A DNA stretch of 64,000 bases from Macrococcoides bohemicum (lineage in GTDB: Bacteria; Bacillota; Bacilli; Staphylococcales; Staphylococcaceae), in the NCBI RefSeq assembly GCF_042658685.1, contig NZ_JBHSQY010000002.1, one strand, 5' to 3'. Positions 15,796-23,515 of the stretch are shown here, piece after piece. Under the pieces are notes generated by a model. The model had not been told where the DNA came from. It was given only the letters and a program-made list of their open reading frames with translations, and made no database searches. The position numbers and the translations under genes were made by a program. Every line of letters starts with the position of its first letter. Within the stretch, counting starts at the first letter, position 1.

Positions 15796-18324
15796 ATGGG
15801 ATTCATTAAAAAGATGTTAGACAGCAATAAAAGGGAACTTAAAACGTTAACTAAAATTGCTGAACAAGTAGAATCATTTGCAGAGGAAATTGCTTCATTA
15901 ACTGATGAAGACCTTAAAAATAGAACACTGAAATTTCAAGCTGATTTAAAAGAGATTGAAGATTATAGAAAGCAAGAAAAATATTTAGATGATATTTTAC
16001 CCGAAGCTTATGCGATTGTACGTGAAGCTTCAACACGTGTTTTAGGGATGCGTCCATTTAAAGTTCAAATTATGGGTGGTACTGCAATACATCGTGGAGA
16101 TATTGCGGAAATGAGAACGGGTGAAGGTAAAACATTAACTGCTACAATGCCAGTTTATTTAAATGCATTAACAGGACGTGGCGTACACGTTGTGACTGTC
16201 AACGAATACTTATCAAGTACACAAGCAGAAGAAATGTCTCAGTTATATAATTTCTTAGGTCTATCTGTTGGTGTTAACTTAAATCACTTATCTACTGAAG
16301 AAAAACGTGCTGCATATAATGCAGATATTACGTATAGTACGAATAATGAATTAGGATTCGATTACTTACGTGACAATATGGTAACTTACAAAGAAGAACG
16401 TGTTATGCGTCCTTTAAACTTCGCTATTATTGATGAGGTTGACTCAATCTTAATCGATGAAGCACGTACGCCGTTAATCATTTCTGGTCAGGCTGAAAAA
16501 TCAACGAGTCTTTATATTCAGTCAAATGTCTTTGTCAAGATGTTACGTGATGAAGAAGATTATAACTATGACGAAAAGACAAAAGGTATCCAGCTTACTG
16601 AGCAGGGTATTGATAAAGCAGAGAAAATGTTTAAAGTAGATAACCTTTATGATGTTAAGAACGTTAACTTAATGCATCATATTAATATCGCTTTAAAAGC
16701 GAACCGTTCAATGCTGAAAGATGTAGATTATGTTGTACAGGATGGCGAGATTGTTATCGTCGATCAGTTTACTGGTCGTACGATGCCTGGTCGACGTTTC
16801 TCTGATGGGGTACATCAGGCAATTGAAGCGAAAGAAGCAGTTGAAATTCAAAACGAATCAAAAACAATGGCTTCAATTACATTCCAGAACTTCTTCCGTA
16901 TGTATAATAAACTGTCTGGTATGACAGGTACGGCGAAAACAGAAGAAGAAGAATTGATGAATATCTATAATATGGCGGTGACACAAATTCCGACAAATAA
17001 ACCGATTGCCCGTGTAGATGCAGCCGACTTAATCTTTGCTTCTGAAAAAGGAAAGTTCCATGCTGTAGTCGATGAAGTAATTGAACGTCATAAAAAAGGA
17101 CAACCAGTGTTACTTGGTACTGTTGCAGTTGAAACGAGTGAATATATTTCTGATTTACTTAAGAAACGTGGTATTCGACATAATGTATTAAATGCTAAAA
17201 ACCATGAACGAGAAGCTGAAATTGTTCAATTTGCCGGTGAAAAAGGTGCTGTAACGATTGCTACCAATATGGCTGGTCGTGGTACCGATATAAAATTAGG
17301 TGAAGGTGTAAAGGAATTAGGTGGATTAGCAGTTATTGGTACTGAACGTCATGAATCACGTCGTATCGATGATCAGTTACGTGGTCGTTCTGGACGTCAA
17401 GGTGATCCAGGTTTCTCAAGATTCTACCTTTCACTTCAGGATGAACTGATGGTGCGTTTCGGATCAGAACGTATGCAGTCAATGATGTCAAAGTTAGGTA
17501 TGAATGATGAAGCACCGATTGAATCTAAAATGGTATCAAGAGCAGTTGAATCCGCACAAAAACGTGTTGAAGGTAATAACTATGATAGCCGTAAACGTGT
17601 ATTAGAATATGATGATGTATTACGTAAACAGCGTGAAATTATTTACGAAGAACGTAATGAAATCTTAGAAACAGAAGATTGTTCGGCGATGGTACATAGT
17701 ATGATTGAACAATCTGTACGTCGTGCAGTTGACTTCCACTTTGCTGGCGAAGAAGATACGTATGACTACGAAACATTTATTAATTATGTGGAAGATATGT
17801 ATTTAACTGAAGGCGCACTTCATATTGATGATATTAATCGACGAGATAATGATGAAATATATGAAATCGTTATGAAAGCTGTTGAAAAACAGTTATTACA
17901 TCAACAAGATGAATTAGGCGAACAATTCTTAGAATTTGAACGTATGATTCTGCTTCGTACAATTGATATGAAATGGACTGATCATATCGACACAATGGAT
18001 CAGTTACGTACAGGTATCCATTTAAGAAGTTATGGACAAATTAACCCTTTACGTGAATATCAAAATGAAGGATTAACGATGTTTGATGCAATGCTTGAAA
18101 ATATTGAAGACGATGTGAGTAAATATGTATTAAAATCTATCGTGGAAAAAGATGAACATGTTGAACGTGAACAAGTTGCAGTAGGACAAGCAATGGTTGC
18201 AAACGACGGAAAAGAAAAAGTGAAAAAACAACCTAAAACAAAAACTGAGCCAGATATTGGTCGTAACGATCCATGCCCATGTGGTAGCGGTAAAAAGTAT
18301 AAAAACTGTCACGGAAGAGAGTAA
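15796..18324 (+). CDS. secA: Preprotein translocase ATPase SecA
   Basis: 842 residues, the size of Gram-positive SecA1. It is the cytoplasmic ATPase that pushes unfolded preproteins through SecYEG. Motifs: MRTGEGKTLTATMPVYLNAL near residue 99 (Walker A), VNEYLS, IIDEVDSILIDEARTPL near 210 (DEVD box), TNMAGRGTDIKLGEGV near 490, and RIDDQLRGRSGRQGDPG near 528. The C-terminal zinc finger CPCGSGKKYKNCHG, which binds SecB-like partners and lipid, is intact. AAAGGAG at 15780-15785 sets the start at 15796; an upstream in-frame ATG at 15757 has none. prfB begins five bases after the stop, so the two genes form an operon. Confidence 0.98.
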   Translation: MGFIKKMLDSNKRELKTLTKIAEQVESFAEEIASLTDEDLKNRTLKFQADLKEIEDYRKQEKYLDDILPEAYAIVREASTRVLGMRPFKVQIMGGTAIHRGDIAEMRTGEGKTLTATMPVYLNALTGRGVHVVTVNEYLSSTQAEEMSQLYNFLGLSVGVNLNHLSTEEKRAAYNADITYSTNNELGFDYLRDNMVTYKEERVMRPLNFAIIDEVDSILIDEARTPLIISGQAEKSTSLYIQSNVFVKMLRDEEDYNYDEKTKGIQLTEQGIDKAEKMFKVDNLYDVKNVNLMHHINIALKANRSMLKDVDYVVQDGEIVIVDQFTGRTMPGRRFSDGVHQAIEAKEAVEIQNESKTMASITFQNFFRMYNKLSGMTGTAKTEEEELMNIYNMAVTQIPTNKPIARVDAADLIFASEKGKFHAVVDEVIERHKKGQPVLLGTVAVETSEYISDLLKKRGIRHNVLNAKNHEREAEIVQFAGEKGAVTIATNMAGRGTDIKLGEGVKELGGLAVIGTERHESRRIDDQLRGRSGRQGDPGFSRFYLSLQDELMVRFGSERMQSMMSKLGMNDEAPIESKMVSRAVESAQKRVEGNNYDSRKRVLEYDDVLRKQREIIYEERNEILETEDCSAMVHSMIEQSVRRAVDFHFAGEEDTYDYETFINYVEDMYLTEGALHIDDINRRDNDEIYEIVMKAVEKQLLHQQDELGEQFLEFERMILLRTIDMKWTDHIDTMDQLRTGIHLRSYGQINPLREYQNEGLTMFDAMLENIEDDVSKYVLKSIVEKDEHVEREQVAVGQAMVANDGKEKVKKQPKTKTEPDIGRNDPCPCGSGKKYKNCHGRE

Positions 18325-18329
18325 TCTGA

Positions 18330-19431
18330 ATGGAACAATTTGAAATTAACAATACTTTAAATGATATTAAAGAGAAAATAGATAGCTTTAGGGGGTCTCT
18401 TTGACTTAGAAGAAAAAGAGACGAACATTCAGGAATTTGAAGAAATGATGGCTGACCCGGATTTCTGGAATGATGGGGATAAGGCACAGGAGATTATCAA
18501 TAAAAATAATGCATTAAAAGAAGTTGTAAACAGATTTAATGCATTAGAAGAAAAGTATGAAAACATTGAAGTATTAATAGAAATGTTGAAGGAAGAATCA
18601 GATAAAGAAAGTGAAGCGGAGCTGATTCAGCAACTTCAAAGTTTAACTGATGACACAAATGATTTTGAACTAAAAATGCTACTGAACGGTGAGTTTGATG
18701 AAAATAATGCGATTTTAGAGTTACATCCAGGTGCTGGTGGAACAGAATCACAAGACTGGGGAGAAATGCTCTTACGTATGTATCAGCGATTTGCAGATAA
18801 ACGTGGATTTAAAGTGGAGACGCTTGATTATTTGCCGGGGGATGAGGCTGGAATAAAGAGTGTCACAATCTTAATTAAAGGCCATAATGCTTATGGTTAT
18901 TTAAAAGCTGAAAAAGGTGTTCATCGATTAGTTCGTATCTCTCCATTTGATTCTTCTGGAAGACGGCATACATCATTTGTATCATGCGATGTAACACCGG
19001 AACTAAATAATGAGAATATTGAAATTGACGTTAGGGCAGAAGATATTAAAGTCGATACGTATCGTGCAAGTGGCGCAGGTGGACAGCACATTAATACTAC
19101 AGACTCTGCTGTTCGAATCACACATATCCCAACTGGAATCGTTGTAACTTGTCAGAATGAACGTTCTCAAATTAAGAATAGAGACCAGGCGATGAAAATG
19201 TTAAAAGCGAAATTATATCAGCGCAAGATTGAAGAACAAGAAGCTGAGCTCGCTGCTATTCGTGGCGAACAAAAAGAAATTGGCTGGGGTTCACAGATTC
19301 GTTCATATGTATTCCATCCATATTCAATGGTGAAAGATCATAGAACAAATGCTGAAACTGGCAATACTGGAGCCGTAATGGATGGCGATCTTGATTTATT
19401 TATTGATGCTTATTTAAAAAGTCATTTATAG
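18330..19431 (+). CDS. prfB: Peptide chain release factor 2, with programmed +1 frameshift
   Basis: 366 residues when read as 18330-18401 joined to 18403-19431. The first 24 codons end at an in-frame TGA (18402-18404) within AGGGGGTCTCTTTGAC, the classic RF2 autoregulatory site: an SD-like AGGGGG (18390-18395), a CTT slip codon, then TGA-C. When RF2 is scarce the ribosome slips +1 and continues into DLEEKETNIQEF. RF2 reads UGA and UAA stops. Visible motifs are the UGA-recognition SPF in RISPFDSSGRRHTSF and the catalytic GGQ in GAGGQHINTTDSAVRI. The five-base spacing from secA shows co-transcription. Annotation that starts at an internal ATG (18445) misses the N-terminus. Confidence 0.97.
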
Positions 19432-19462
19432 GCATTTAAAAAGTTAAAAAAAGTATCAATGC

Positions 19463-19502
19463 AAAAAGAGATAGAGACAATAATTTGTCACTATCTCTTT
19501 TT
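19463..19502 (+). terminator. Terminator of the secA-prfB operon
   Basis: 18-base arms with one mismatch (AAAAAGAGATAG..GACAA) and a short loop. The 3' arm ends in TCTCTTTTT. Confidence 0.85.
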
Positions 19503-19542
19503 GGGGTATAATTAAAGTAACATAAAATATGGGGGTAATATT

Positions 19543-19860
19543 ATGAAAAAATTATTTACAGGACTTGCACTTTCAGCATTACTACTCGGGGCATGTGGAA
19601 ATGGAGAAGAAGAAAAAACAACAGATAAAACAACATCAAATGATCCAGGCAGAGAAGCTTTTGCAAATAGTTCTTGTATTGGTTGTCATGGTAAAGATTT
19701 AGAAGGTGGAAGCGGACCGAACTTAACAAAGGTCGGAGGAAAATATTCTGAACAGGAAATTTTAGAAATTATAAAGAATGGTAAAGGATCGATGCCTAAA
19801 AATTTAGTTGAAGGTAAAGATGCAGAAAATATAGCGAAATATTTAGCGAAACAAAAATAA
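19543..19860 (+). CDS. cccB: Cytochrome c551, lipoprotein type
   Basis: 105 residues. Lipobox LLGAC near residue 14-18 anchors it outside the membrane; an acidic/Thr-rich linker follows, then a class-I cytochrome c domain with the haem motif CIGCH at about residues 46-50. Further features are GGSGPNLTKVGGKYSEQEI and the methionine haem ligand in GSMPKNLV near 84. It would pass electrons between a quinol oxidoreductase and a cytochrome c oxidase. This fits Bacillus CccB-like proteins and an oxidase-positive host. GGGGGT at 19531-19536 is the ribosome binding site. It is a single gene. Confidence 0.92.
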   Translation: MKKLFTGLALSALLLGACGNGEEEKTTDKTTSNDPGREAFANSSCIGCHGKDLEGGSGPNLTKVGGKYSEQEILEIIKNGKGSMPKNLVEGKDAENIAKYLAKQK

Positions 19861-19948
19861 TAAAATTTTATTGAAAACTTAAAGATAATATTACAAGTAC
19901 GTAAAAATGCCTGAGAATAGACTAACATATGCTATATTATTTTTAAGT

Positions 19949-19960
19949 AATCACGTGGGC
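19949..19960 (+). promoter_or_regulatory. Sequence motif shared by two wall-hydrolase genes, copy 1
   Basis: AATCACGTGGGC lies 15 bases before the start of the LysM-NlpC/P60 gene. The first 11 bases recur at 21267-21277, upstream of the CHAP-domain gene. It could be a 5'-UTR element or protein site; its role is unknown. Confidence 0.35.
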
Positions 19961-19974
19961 TTACAGGAGGGCAT

Positions 19975-21072
19975 TTGTACAATATGAAAAGAATAGTTTT
20001 ATCGATTGTTGGATTAACAACAATTATTACAGTTGCTTCCCAGGCTCAAGCAAGTAATTATCATGTGAAGCAAGGTGATACACTTTATACGATTGCAAAA
20101 GAAAATGGTTCAAGTGTCAATGAATTAAAGCATTTAAACAATTTGAATGAAACTCAGCTTATTCCAGGACAGAAAATAAAGATATCATCAGATTATTATA
20201 AAGCGACAAAAGATGATACAGTTCAAAGTATCGCGAAGAAATTTAAGATAACACCATTTGAAGTTAGATTCTGGAACAGATTATCTTCAAATGAGTTGAC
20301 AATAGGTAAAAAACTTATTGTTTCCGAAGATGCTTATCGAAAATATAAAGAAAAAAAACGTAAAAATCATCATGTAACGCCGGCGCTTTCACCGGATTCA
20401 GCAAGAATACTCGATGAAATTGATCAAAAAGAATTAAAAGAATCTATAAACAACGAAGAAACTGATATTAACGAAGAAACTGATATTAACGAAGAAATTG
20501 TTAGTAATGAAGAAATTGTTAGTAATGAAATACAAGTTGTAGTAGATGATAATAACTCATCTGAATCGAATGCTCAAAATATTGAAACCGAATATTATAC
20601 TCAACATAATCAGTCATTAAATGATTCATCGAATTTTATATCAGAAGAAAATAATTTATTATTAACTGAAGACAGTACACAATCAAATACGCTTCCGGAT
20701 AAAAAAACTCAAAAAGCATCATTAAATATGATAGAAGGTGAAGTTGCACGAATAGCTCACCGCATTGCTGAAGGTAAATCATATGTTTATGGTGCCAACA
20801 GTAATAGTGCTGTAGATTGTTCATCATTTGCGCAACAGGTCTTAAAGGCTTTAGGCAAATCAATTCCACGAACAACTTATGAACAGATGGCAGTCGGTAC
20901 AAGAGTTCTACAGCCACAGCCGGGAGACCTTGTATTTTTTAATAATGGAAGTCATGTCGGTGTTTACATTGGCAATGGCCAGATGGTTGATGCATTGAAT
21001 CCAAAAGCTGGGGTAGGCCAGCGAGCAGTAAATTACATTAGTGGAACGATTACAGGATATTATCGTTATTAA
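19975..21072 (+). CDS. Secreted LysM / NlpC-P60 peptidoglycan endopeptidase
   Basis: 365 residues. A signal peptide ends near AQAS (residue 30). Two LysM domains follow (YHVKQGDTLYTIAKENGSSV near 33 and ATKDDTVQSIAKKFKITP near 82), which bind peptidoglycan. Then comes a low-complexity acidic linker holding four 6-residue repeats, and an NlpC/P60 domain from about residue 258 with catalytic Cys in VDCSSFAQQVL and His in NNGSHVGVYIG. It should cut peptide stems, probably the D-Glu/DAP-or-Lys region, for wall turnover. The start is either TTG at 19975, four bases after AGGAGG, or ATG at 19984, thirteen bases after; TTG fits better. A terminator follows. Confidence 0.88.
   Translation: MYNMKRIVLSIVGLTTIITVASQAQASNYHVKQGDTLYTIAKENGSSVNELKHLNNLNETQLIPGQKIKISSDYYKATKDDTVQSIAKKFKITPFEVRFWNRLSSNELTIGKKLIVSEDAYRKYKEKKRKNHHVTPALSPDSARILDEIDQKELKESINNEETDINEETDINEEIVSNEEIVSNEIQVVVDDNNSSESNAQNIETEYYTQHNQSLNDSSNFISEENNLLLTEDSTQSNTLPDKKTQKASLNMIEGEVARIAHRIAEGKSYVYGANSNSAVDCSSFAQQVLKALGKSIPRTTYEQMAVGTRVLQPQPGDLVFFNNGSHVGVYIGNGQMVDALNPKAGVGQRAVNYISGTITGYYRY
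20455..20526 (+). repeat. Four in-frame 18-bp tandem units in the hydrolase linker
   Basis: Two exact copies of GAAGAAACTGATATTAAC are followed by two exact copies of GAAGAAATTGTTAGTAAT, encoding EETDIN twice and EEIVSN twice. Exact identity inside each pair points to recent duplication by slippage; the length of the linker is probably variable between strains. Confidence 0.9.
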
Positions 21073-21087
21073 CTTAGAATTTAATAG

Positions 21088-21115
21088 AAACGCATGTCTA
21101 TTATGTCATGCGTTT
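21088..21115 (+). terminator. Terminator of the LysM-NlpC/P60 gene
   Basis: Perfect 9-base stem AAACGCATG / CATGCGTTT followed by TTATTTTTTAGTTTTTTT. The rest of the 331-base gap to 21404 holds the WalR-like site, the shared motif and a promoter. Confidence 0.85.
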
Positions 21116-21248
21116 TTATTTTTTAGTTTTTTTCAATTTTTCATTTTTGTCTTATAAAAAAATATTAATTTGAAAATTTGAAATCTTAACGTGAGAAGTA
21201 ATATTTAGAGCATAATTCTACTATTGTATTACAAACTGAACATACTTT

Positions 21249-21265
21249 TGTAATAATGATGTAAA
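21249..21265 (+). promoter_or_regulatory. Candidate WalR binding site upstream of the CHAP-domain gene
   Basis: TGTAAT-AATGA-TGTAAA fits the WalR (YycF) consensus TGTWAH-N5-TGTWAH at every position. WalRK controls wall-hydrolase genes including CHAP amidases in staphylococci, so the site suits its neighbour. It lies about 50 bases above the proposed -35. Confidence 0.6.
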
Positions 21266-21266
21266 A

Positions 21267-21278
21267 AATCACGTGGGT
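21267..21278 (+). promoter_or_regulatory. Sequence motif shared by two wall-hydrolase genes, copy 2
   Basis: AATCACGTGGGT follows the WalR-like box directly and matches the 19949 copy in 11 consecutive bases. Confidence 0.35.
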
Positions 21279-21315
21279 CATGACACTTGTATTACATATC
21301 CGTAACATTGAATGC

Positions 21316-21342
21316 TTGATACATTCTTTATGGTAATATAAT
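21316..21342 (+). promoter_or_regulatory. Candidate promoter of the CHAP-domain gene
   Basis: TTGATA at 21316-21321 and a perfect TATAAT at 21337-21342 are separated by 15 bases, somewhat short. It would give a 5' leader of about 55 bases. Confidence 0.45.
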
Positions 21343-21403
21343 TTCTGTTGATAAGTAAATCATTATTTATACATAAATATATTATTCGGAGGAAAAAGAA
21401 ATC

Positions 21404-21844
21404 ATGAAAAAAATCGTTTTATCATTTATTACTACTATGATGTTATTGACTACTGCCGAGCTTACTGAAGTTATGCCACAATCACAAGTTAAAACAGCTG
21501 AGGCTGGTTCTTATCGATATTCTAATCCTTATTACTGGGGAAGTTGCGCATATTATGCATACCAACGTCGTGCACAATTAGGAAGACCGGTTGGTAAGTA
21601 TTGGGGCAATGCGGCAAACTGGGCATATAAAGCACGTTATGCAGGATATAAAGTTAGAAGAACACCGATTAAAGGCGCGGTATTAGTATCTCAAAGAGGA
21701 TATTATGGTCATGTTGCAGTAGTTGAAAGAACTTATGGTAATGGATCAATTCTAGTTTCAGAAATGAATTATCCTCGTCAAGGTGTTAAGACTTATCGTG
21801 TGATTTCTAAATATCAAAAAGGAAGCTATCAATATATTTATTAA
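21404..21844 (+). CDS. Secreted CHAP-domain protein (SsaA-like)
   Basis: 146 residues. A signal peptide of about 36 residues (cleavage near TAEAGS) is followed directly by a CHAP domain. The catalytic Cys is in YYWGSCAYYAYQRRAQLG near residue 49, the His in YYGHVAVVERTYGNGS near 104, and the Glu/Asn in SEMNYPRQGV near 122. CHAP domains cleave the peptide cross-bridge or act as amidases; secreted one-domain proteins of this kind are the SsaA/IsaA-linked WalR regulon members of staphylococci. There is no separate binding domain. CGGAGGA at 21390-21395 is the ribosome binding site. Single gene with terminator. Confidence 0.88.
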   Translation: MKKIVLSFITTMMLLTTAELTEVMPQSQVKTAEAGSYRYSNPYYWGSCAYYAYQRRAQLGRPVGKYWGNAANWAYKARYAGYKVRRTPIKGAVLVSQRGYYGHVAVVERTYGNGSILVSEMNYPRQGVKTYRVISKYQKGSYQYIY

Positions 21845-21845
21845 A

Positions 21846-21884
21846 AAAAAGAAGGTGAACATAAAATAGTTCACCTTCTTTTTT
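21846..21884 (+). terminator. Terminator of the CHAP-domain gene
   Basis: Perfect 15-base arms (AAAAAGAAGGTGAAC and its complement) with an 8-base loop and a T-tract. Confidence 0.92.
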
Positions 21885-21903
21885 GTTTTTAAGTTGACAT
21901 AGG

Positions 21904-21932
21904 TTTAAACTTATTTCTAATTACGATATGAT
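21904..21932 (+). promoter_or_regulatory. Candidate promoter of the TlpA-like thioredoxin gene
   Basis: TTTAAA at 21904-21909 and TATGAT at 21927-21932 with a 17-base spacer. A consensus TTGACA also lies at 21894-21899 but has no good -10 at normal distance. Confidence 0.35.
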
Positions 21933-21959
21933 AGACATAATAAATATTGAGGTGGAAAG

Positions 21960-22499
21960 ATGAAGCATTTAATAACGGCAATACTTCTTTTTATATTTTT
22001 AAGTTTAGTGGGATATAGTATCTATCAAGTATCTCAGTTTAATACAGCTTCAGAAGATACAAAGCACGTTACAACCCATGATCATCCTATCAACAATCAA
22101 AATATTAGTAATGTTACGGTAAGTGATCTAAAGTCAAATAAATTAATATTAAGAGATGAATTAAAACATGATATTAACATCATTAATTTCTGGGCATCAT
22201 GGTGTGGTCCATGTAATGATGAGATGCCCGAGCTTGTTGCTTTTGATAGCGAAAAGCCTAATCATGTAGGATTGATCGGTATGAATGTTTCGGACAAAAA
22301 GAAAAAGCGAGATGCGTTTATAATGCATTATAAAGCGAAATATCCAATGTTAGTTTTAGATGAAACACAGATGAAACAATATAATATTAGCAATATACCT
22401 ACAACAATTTTTGTAGATAGAAAGGGTAAAGTATTAAAAACGTATATCGGTGAACTCAATAGAAATAAGTTAGAAAAAATAATAGCAGATTTAAAATAA
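21960..22499 (+). CDS. Membrane-anchored TlpA/ResA-like thiol-disulfide oxidoreductase
   Basis: 179 residues. One N-terminal hydrophobic segment (residues 5-25) anchors the protein, with the thioredoxin domain outside the cell. The active site is INFWASWCGPCNDEMPELV near residue 75 (CxxC as CGPC), and the cis-Pro loop is ISNIPTTIFVDRKGKVLKTY near 142. ResA/TlpA-type proteins keep the haem-binding cysteines of apocytochrome c reduced; the lipoprotein cytochrome c551 2.4 kb upstream makes that role plausible here. GAGGTGG precedes the ATG. The following HD-domain gene starts 15 bases after the stop, so they are probably one operon with csbA. Confidence 0.85.
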   Translation: MKHLITAILLFIFLSLVGYSIYQVSQFNTASEDTKHVTTHDHPINNQNISNVTVSDLKSNKLILRDELKHDINIINFWASWCGPCNDEMPELVAFDSEKPNHVGLIGMNVSDKKKKRDAFIMHYKAKYPMLVLDETQMKQYNISNIPTTIFVDRKGKVLKTYIGELNRNKLEKIIADLK

Positions 22500-22514
22500 A
22501 GAGGAGTGATTGTA

Positions 22515-23162
22515 GTGGGTGTACATCAATATTTTAAAAGTTTATCTGACTTAGAAAAGCTTATACGCTGTCCAGGTAAGTTCAAATATCAGGAGCATAA
22601 TGTAGCAAGTCACTCTTTTAAAGTTACAAAAATTGCTCAGTATCTTGCTACAGTTGAAGAATATCATGGCACTGAGATTAACTGGAAAAATGTCTATGAA
22701 AAAGCGCTCAACCATGATTATCCTGAAATTTTTACTGGAGATATAAAAACACCTGTTAAGTATGCTTCTAAAGAGCTTAAGCAATTATTCAGTGATGTGG
22801 AAGAACAAATGATTGCACGTTTTATAGACTCTGAATTTCCGGAAAGCTATCGTGCGATTTATCATGAACGATTAAAAGAAGGAAAAGATGAAACGATAGA
22901 AGGTCAAATCCTTTCAGTGGCTGATAAAATTGATTTACTATACGAGTCTTTTGGAGAGATACAGAAAAGAAATCCAGAACCTCTATTCTTTGAAATATAT
23001 GAAAAGAGCTTACGCACAATTATACAATTTGACCACTTACATTGCGTACAGGATTTTCTTGAAAATATACTACCGGAAATGTTACAGGAAAAATTTATTC
23101 CACGTTCAGAATTAAAAGAATTAACGGTTTCAATTTTAGAAGTAAAAGAGTCGGATCTATGA
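22515..23162 (+). CDS. YfbR-like HD-domain 5'-nucleotidase
   Basis: 215 residues. HD-superfamily motifs are HNVASHSFKVTKIAQYLA near residue 28 (first His), ALNHDYPEIFTGDIKTPVK near 64 (the HD pair), and ILSVADKIDLLYESFGEI near 130 (last Asp). The arrangement is that of E. coli YfbR, a metal-dependent 5'-deoxynucleotidase acting on dNMPs; the substrate here is inferred. The GTG at 22515 was chosen because GAGGAG at 22501-22506 is eight bases upstream, whereas the GTG at 22506 overlaps that site. Its stop overlaps csbA by four bases (ATGA). Confidence 0.82.
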   Translation: MGVHQYFKSLSDLEKLIRCPGKFKYQEHNVASHSFKVTKIAQYLATVEEYHGTEINWKNVYEKALNHDYPEIFTGDIKTPVKYASKELKQLFSDVEEQMIARFIDSEFPESYRAIYHERLKEGKDETIEGQILSVADKIDLLYESFGEIQKRNPEPLFFEIYEKSLRTIIQFDHLHCVQDFLENILPEMLQEKFIPRSELKELTVSILEVKESDL

Positions 23163-23389
23163 CGATATGGTATTGGCTGGCGTCATTATTACCAGCACTG
23201 ATGGTCGTTATATTTAGTATGATTGTCAGAAATAAATATACGGGAATGATATTATCTACTATTGTGATTGGCGTATCGGTATATAAAGGTTTTTTTCATT
23301 CACAGATGATCGTATTTTTAGATACGATGAGTCTGATTATAGGTTATTTAATTGTTGATTTTTATAAATTAGATCAGGGAAATGACTAA
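23159..23389 (+). CDS. csbA: CsbA family small membrane protein
   Basis: 76 residues with three hydrophobic segments (WYWLASLLPALMVVIFSMIV, YTGMILSTIVIGVSVYKGFF, FLDTMSLIIGYLIVDFYKL). Size, topology and location directly upstream of uvrBA match CsbA of Bacillus (DUF2198), a SigB-controlled membrane protein of unknown function. Translation is coupled to the HD-domain gene through an ATGA overlap. Confidence 0.82.
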   Translation: MTIWYWLASLLPALMVVIFSMIVRNKYTGMILSTIVIGVSVYKGFFHSQMIVFLDTMSLIIGYLIVDFYKLDQGND

Positions 23390-23425
23390 CAGTTCAAACA
23401 TTTTATGTTCTGAGCTGTTTTTTTT
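23388..23425 (+). terminator. Terminator after csbA
   Basis: Imperfect 14-base stem AACAGTTCAAACA / TGTTCTGAGCTGTT with a T-tract at 23418-23425. Confidence 0.75.
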
Positions 23426-23452
23426 ATGGTGAAGTTTGTGTAATATATCGTC

Positions 23453-23466
23453 CGAACAAATGTTTG
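23453..23466 (+). promoter_or_regulatory. Candidate LexA (SOS) box of uvrBA
   Basis: CGAACAAATGTTTG matches the Gram-positive LexA/DinR consensus CGAAC-N4-GTTCG in nine of ten specified positions. It overlaps the -35 of the proposed uvrB promoter, as expected for a repressor site. uvrBA is SOS-controlled in Bacillus and Staphylococcus. Confidence 0.7.
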
Positions 23467-23493
23467 TATTTTTTATTTTTTTTTTGGTAAAAT
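23464..23493 (+). promoter_or_regulatory. Candidate uvrB promoter
   Basis: TTGTAT at 23464-23469 and TAAAAT at 23488-23493 with an 18-base spacer rich in T. AAGGAGGG of uvrB follows at 23503-23510. Confidence 0.45.
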
Positions 23494-23515
23494 ATTATCG
23501 ATAAGGAGGGCGCAT

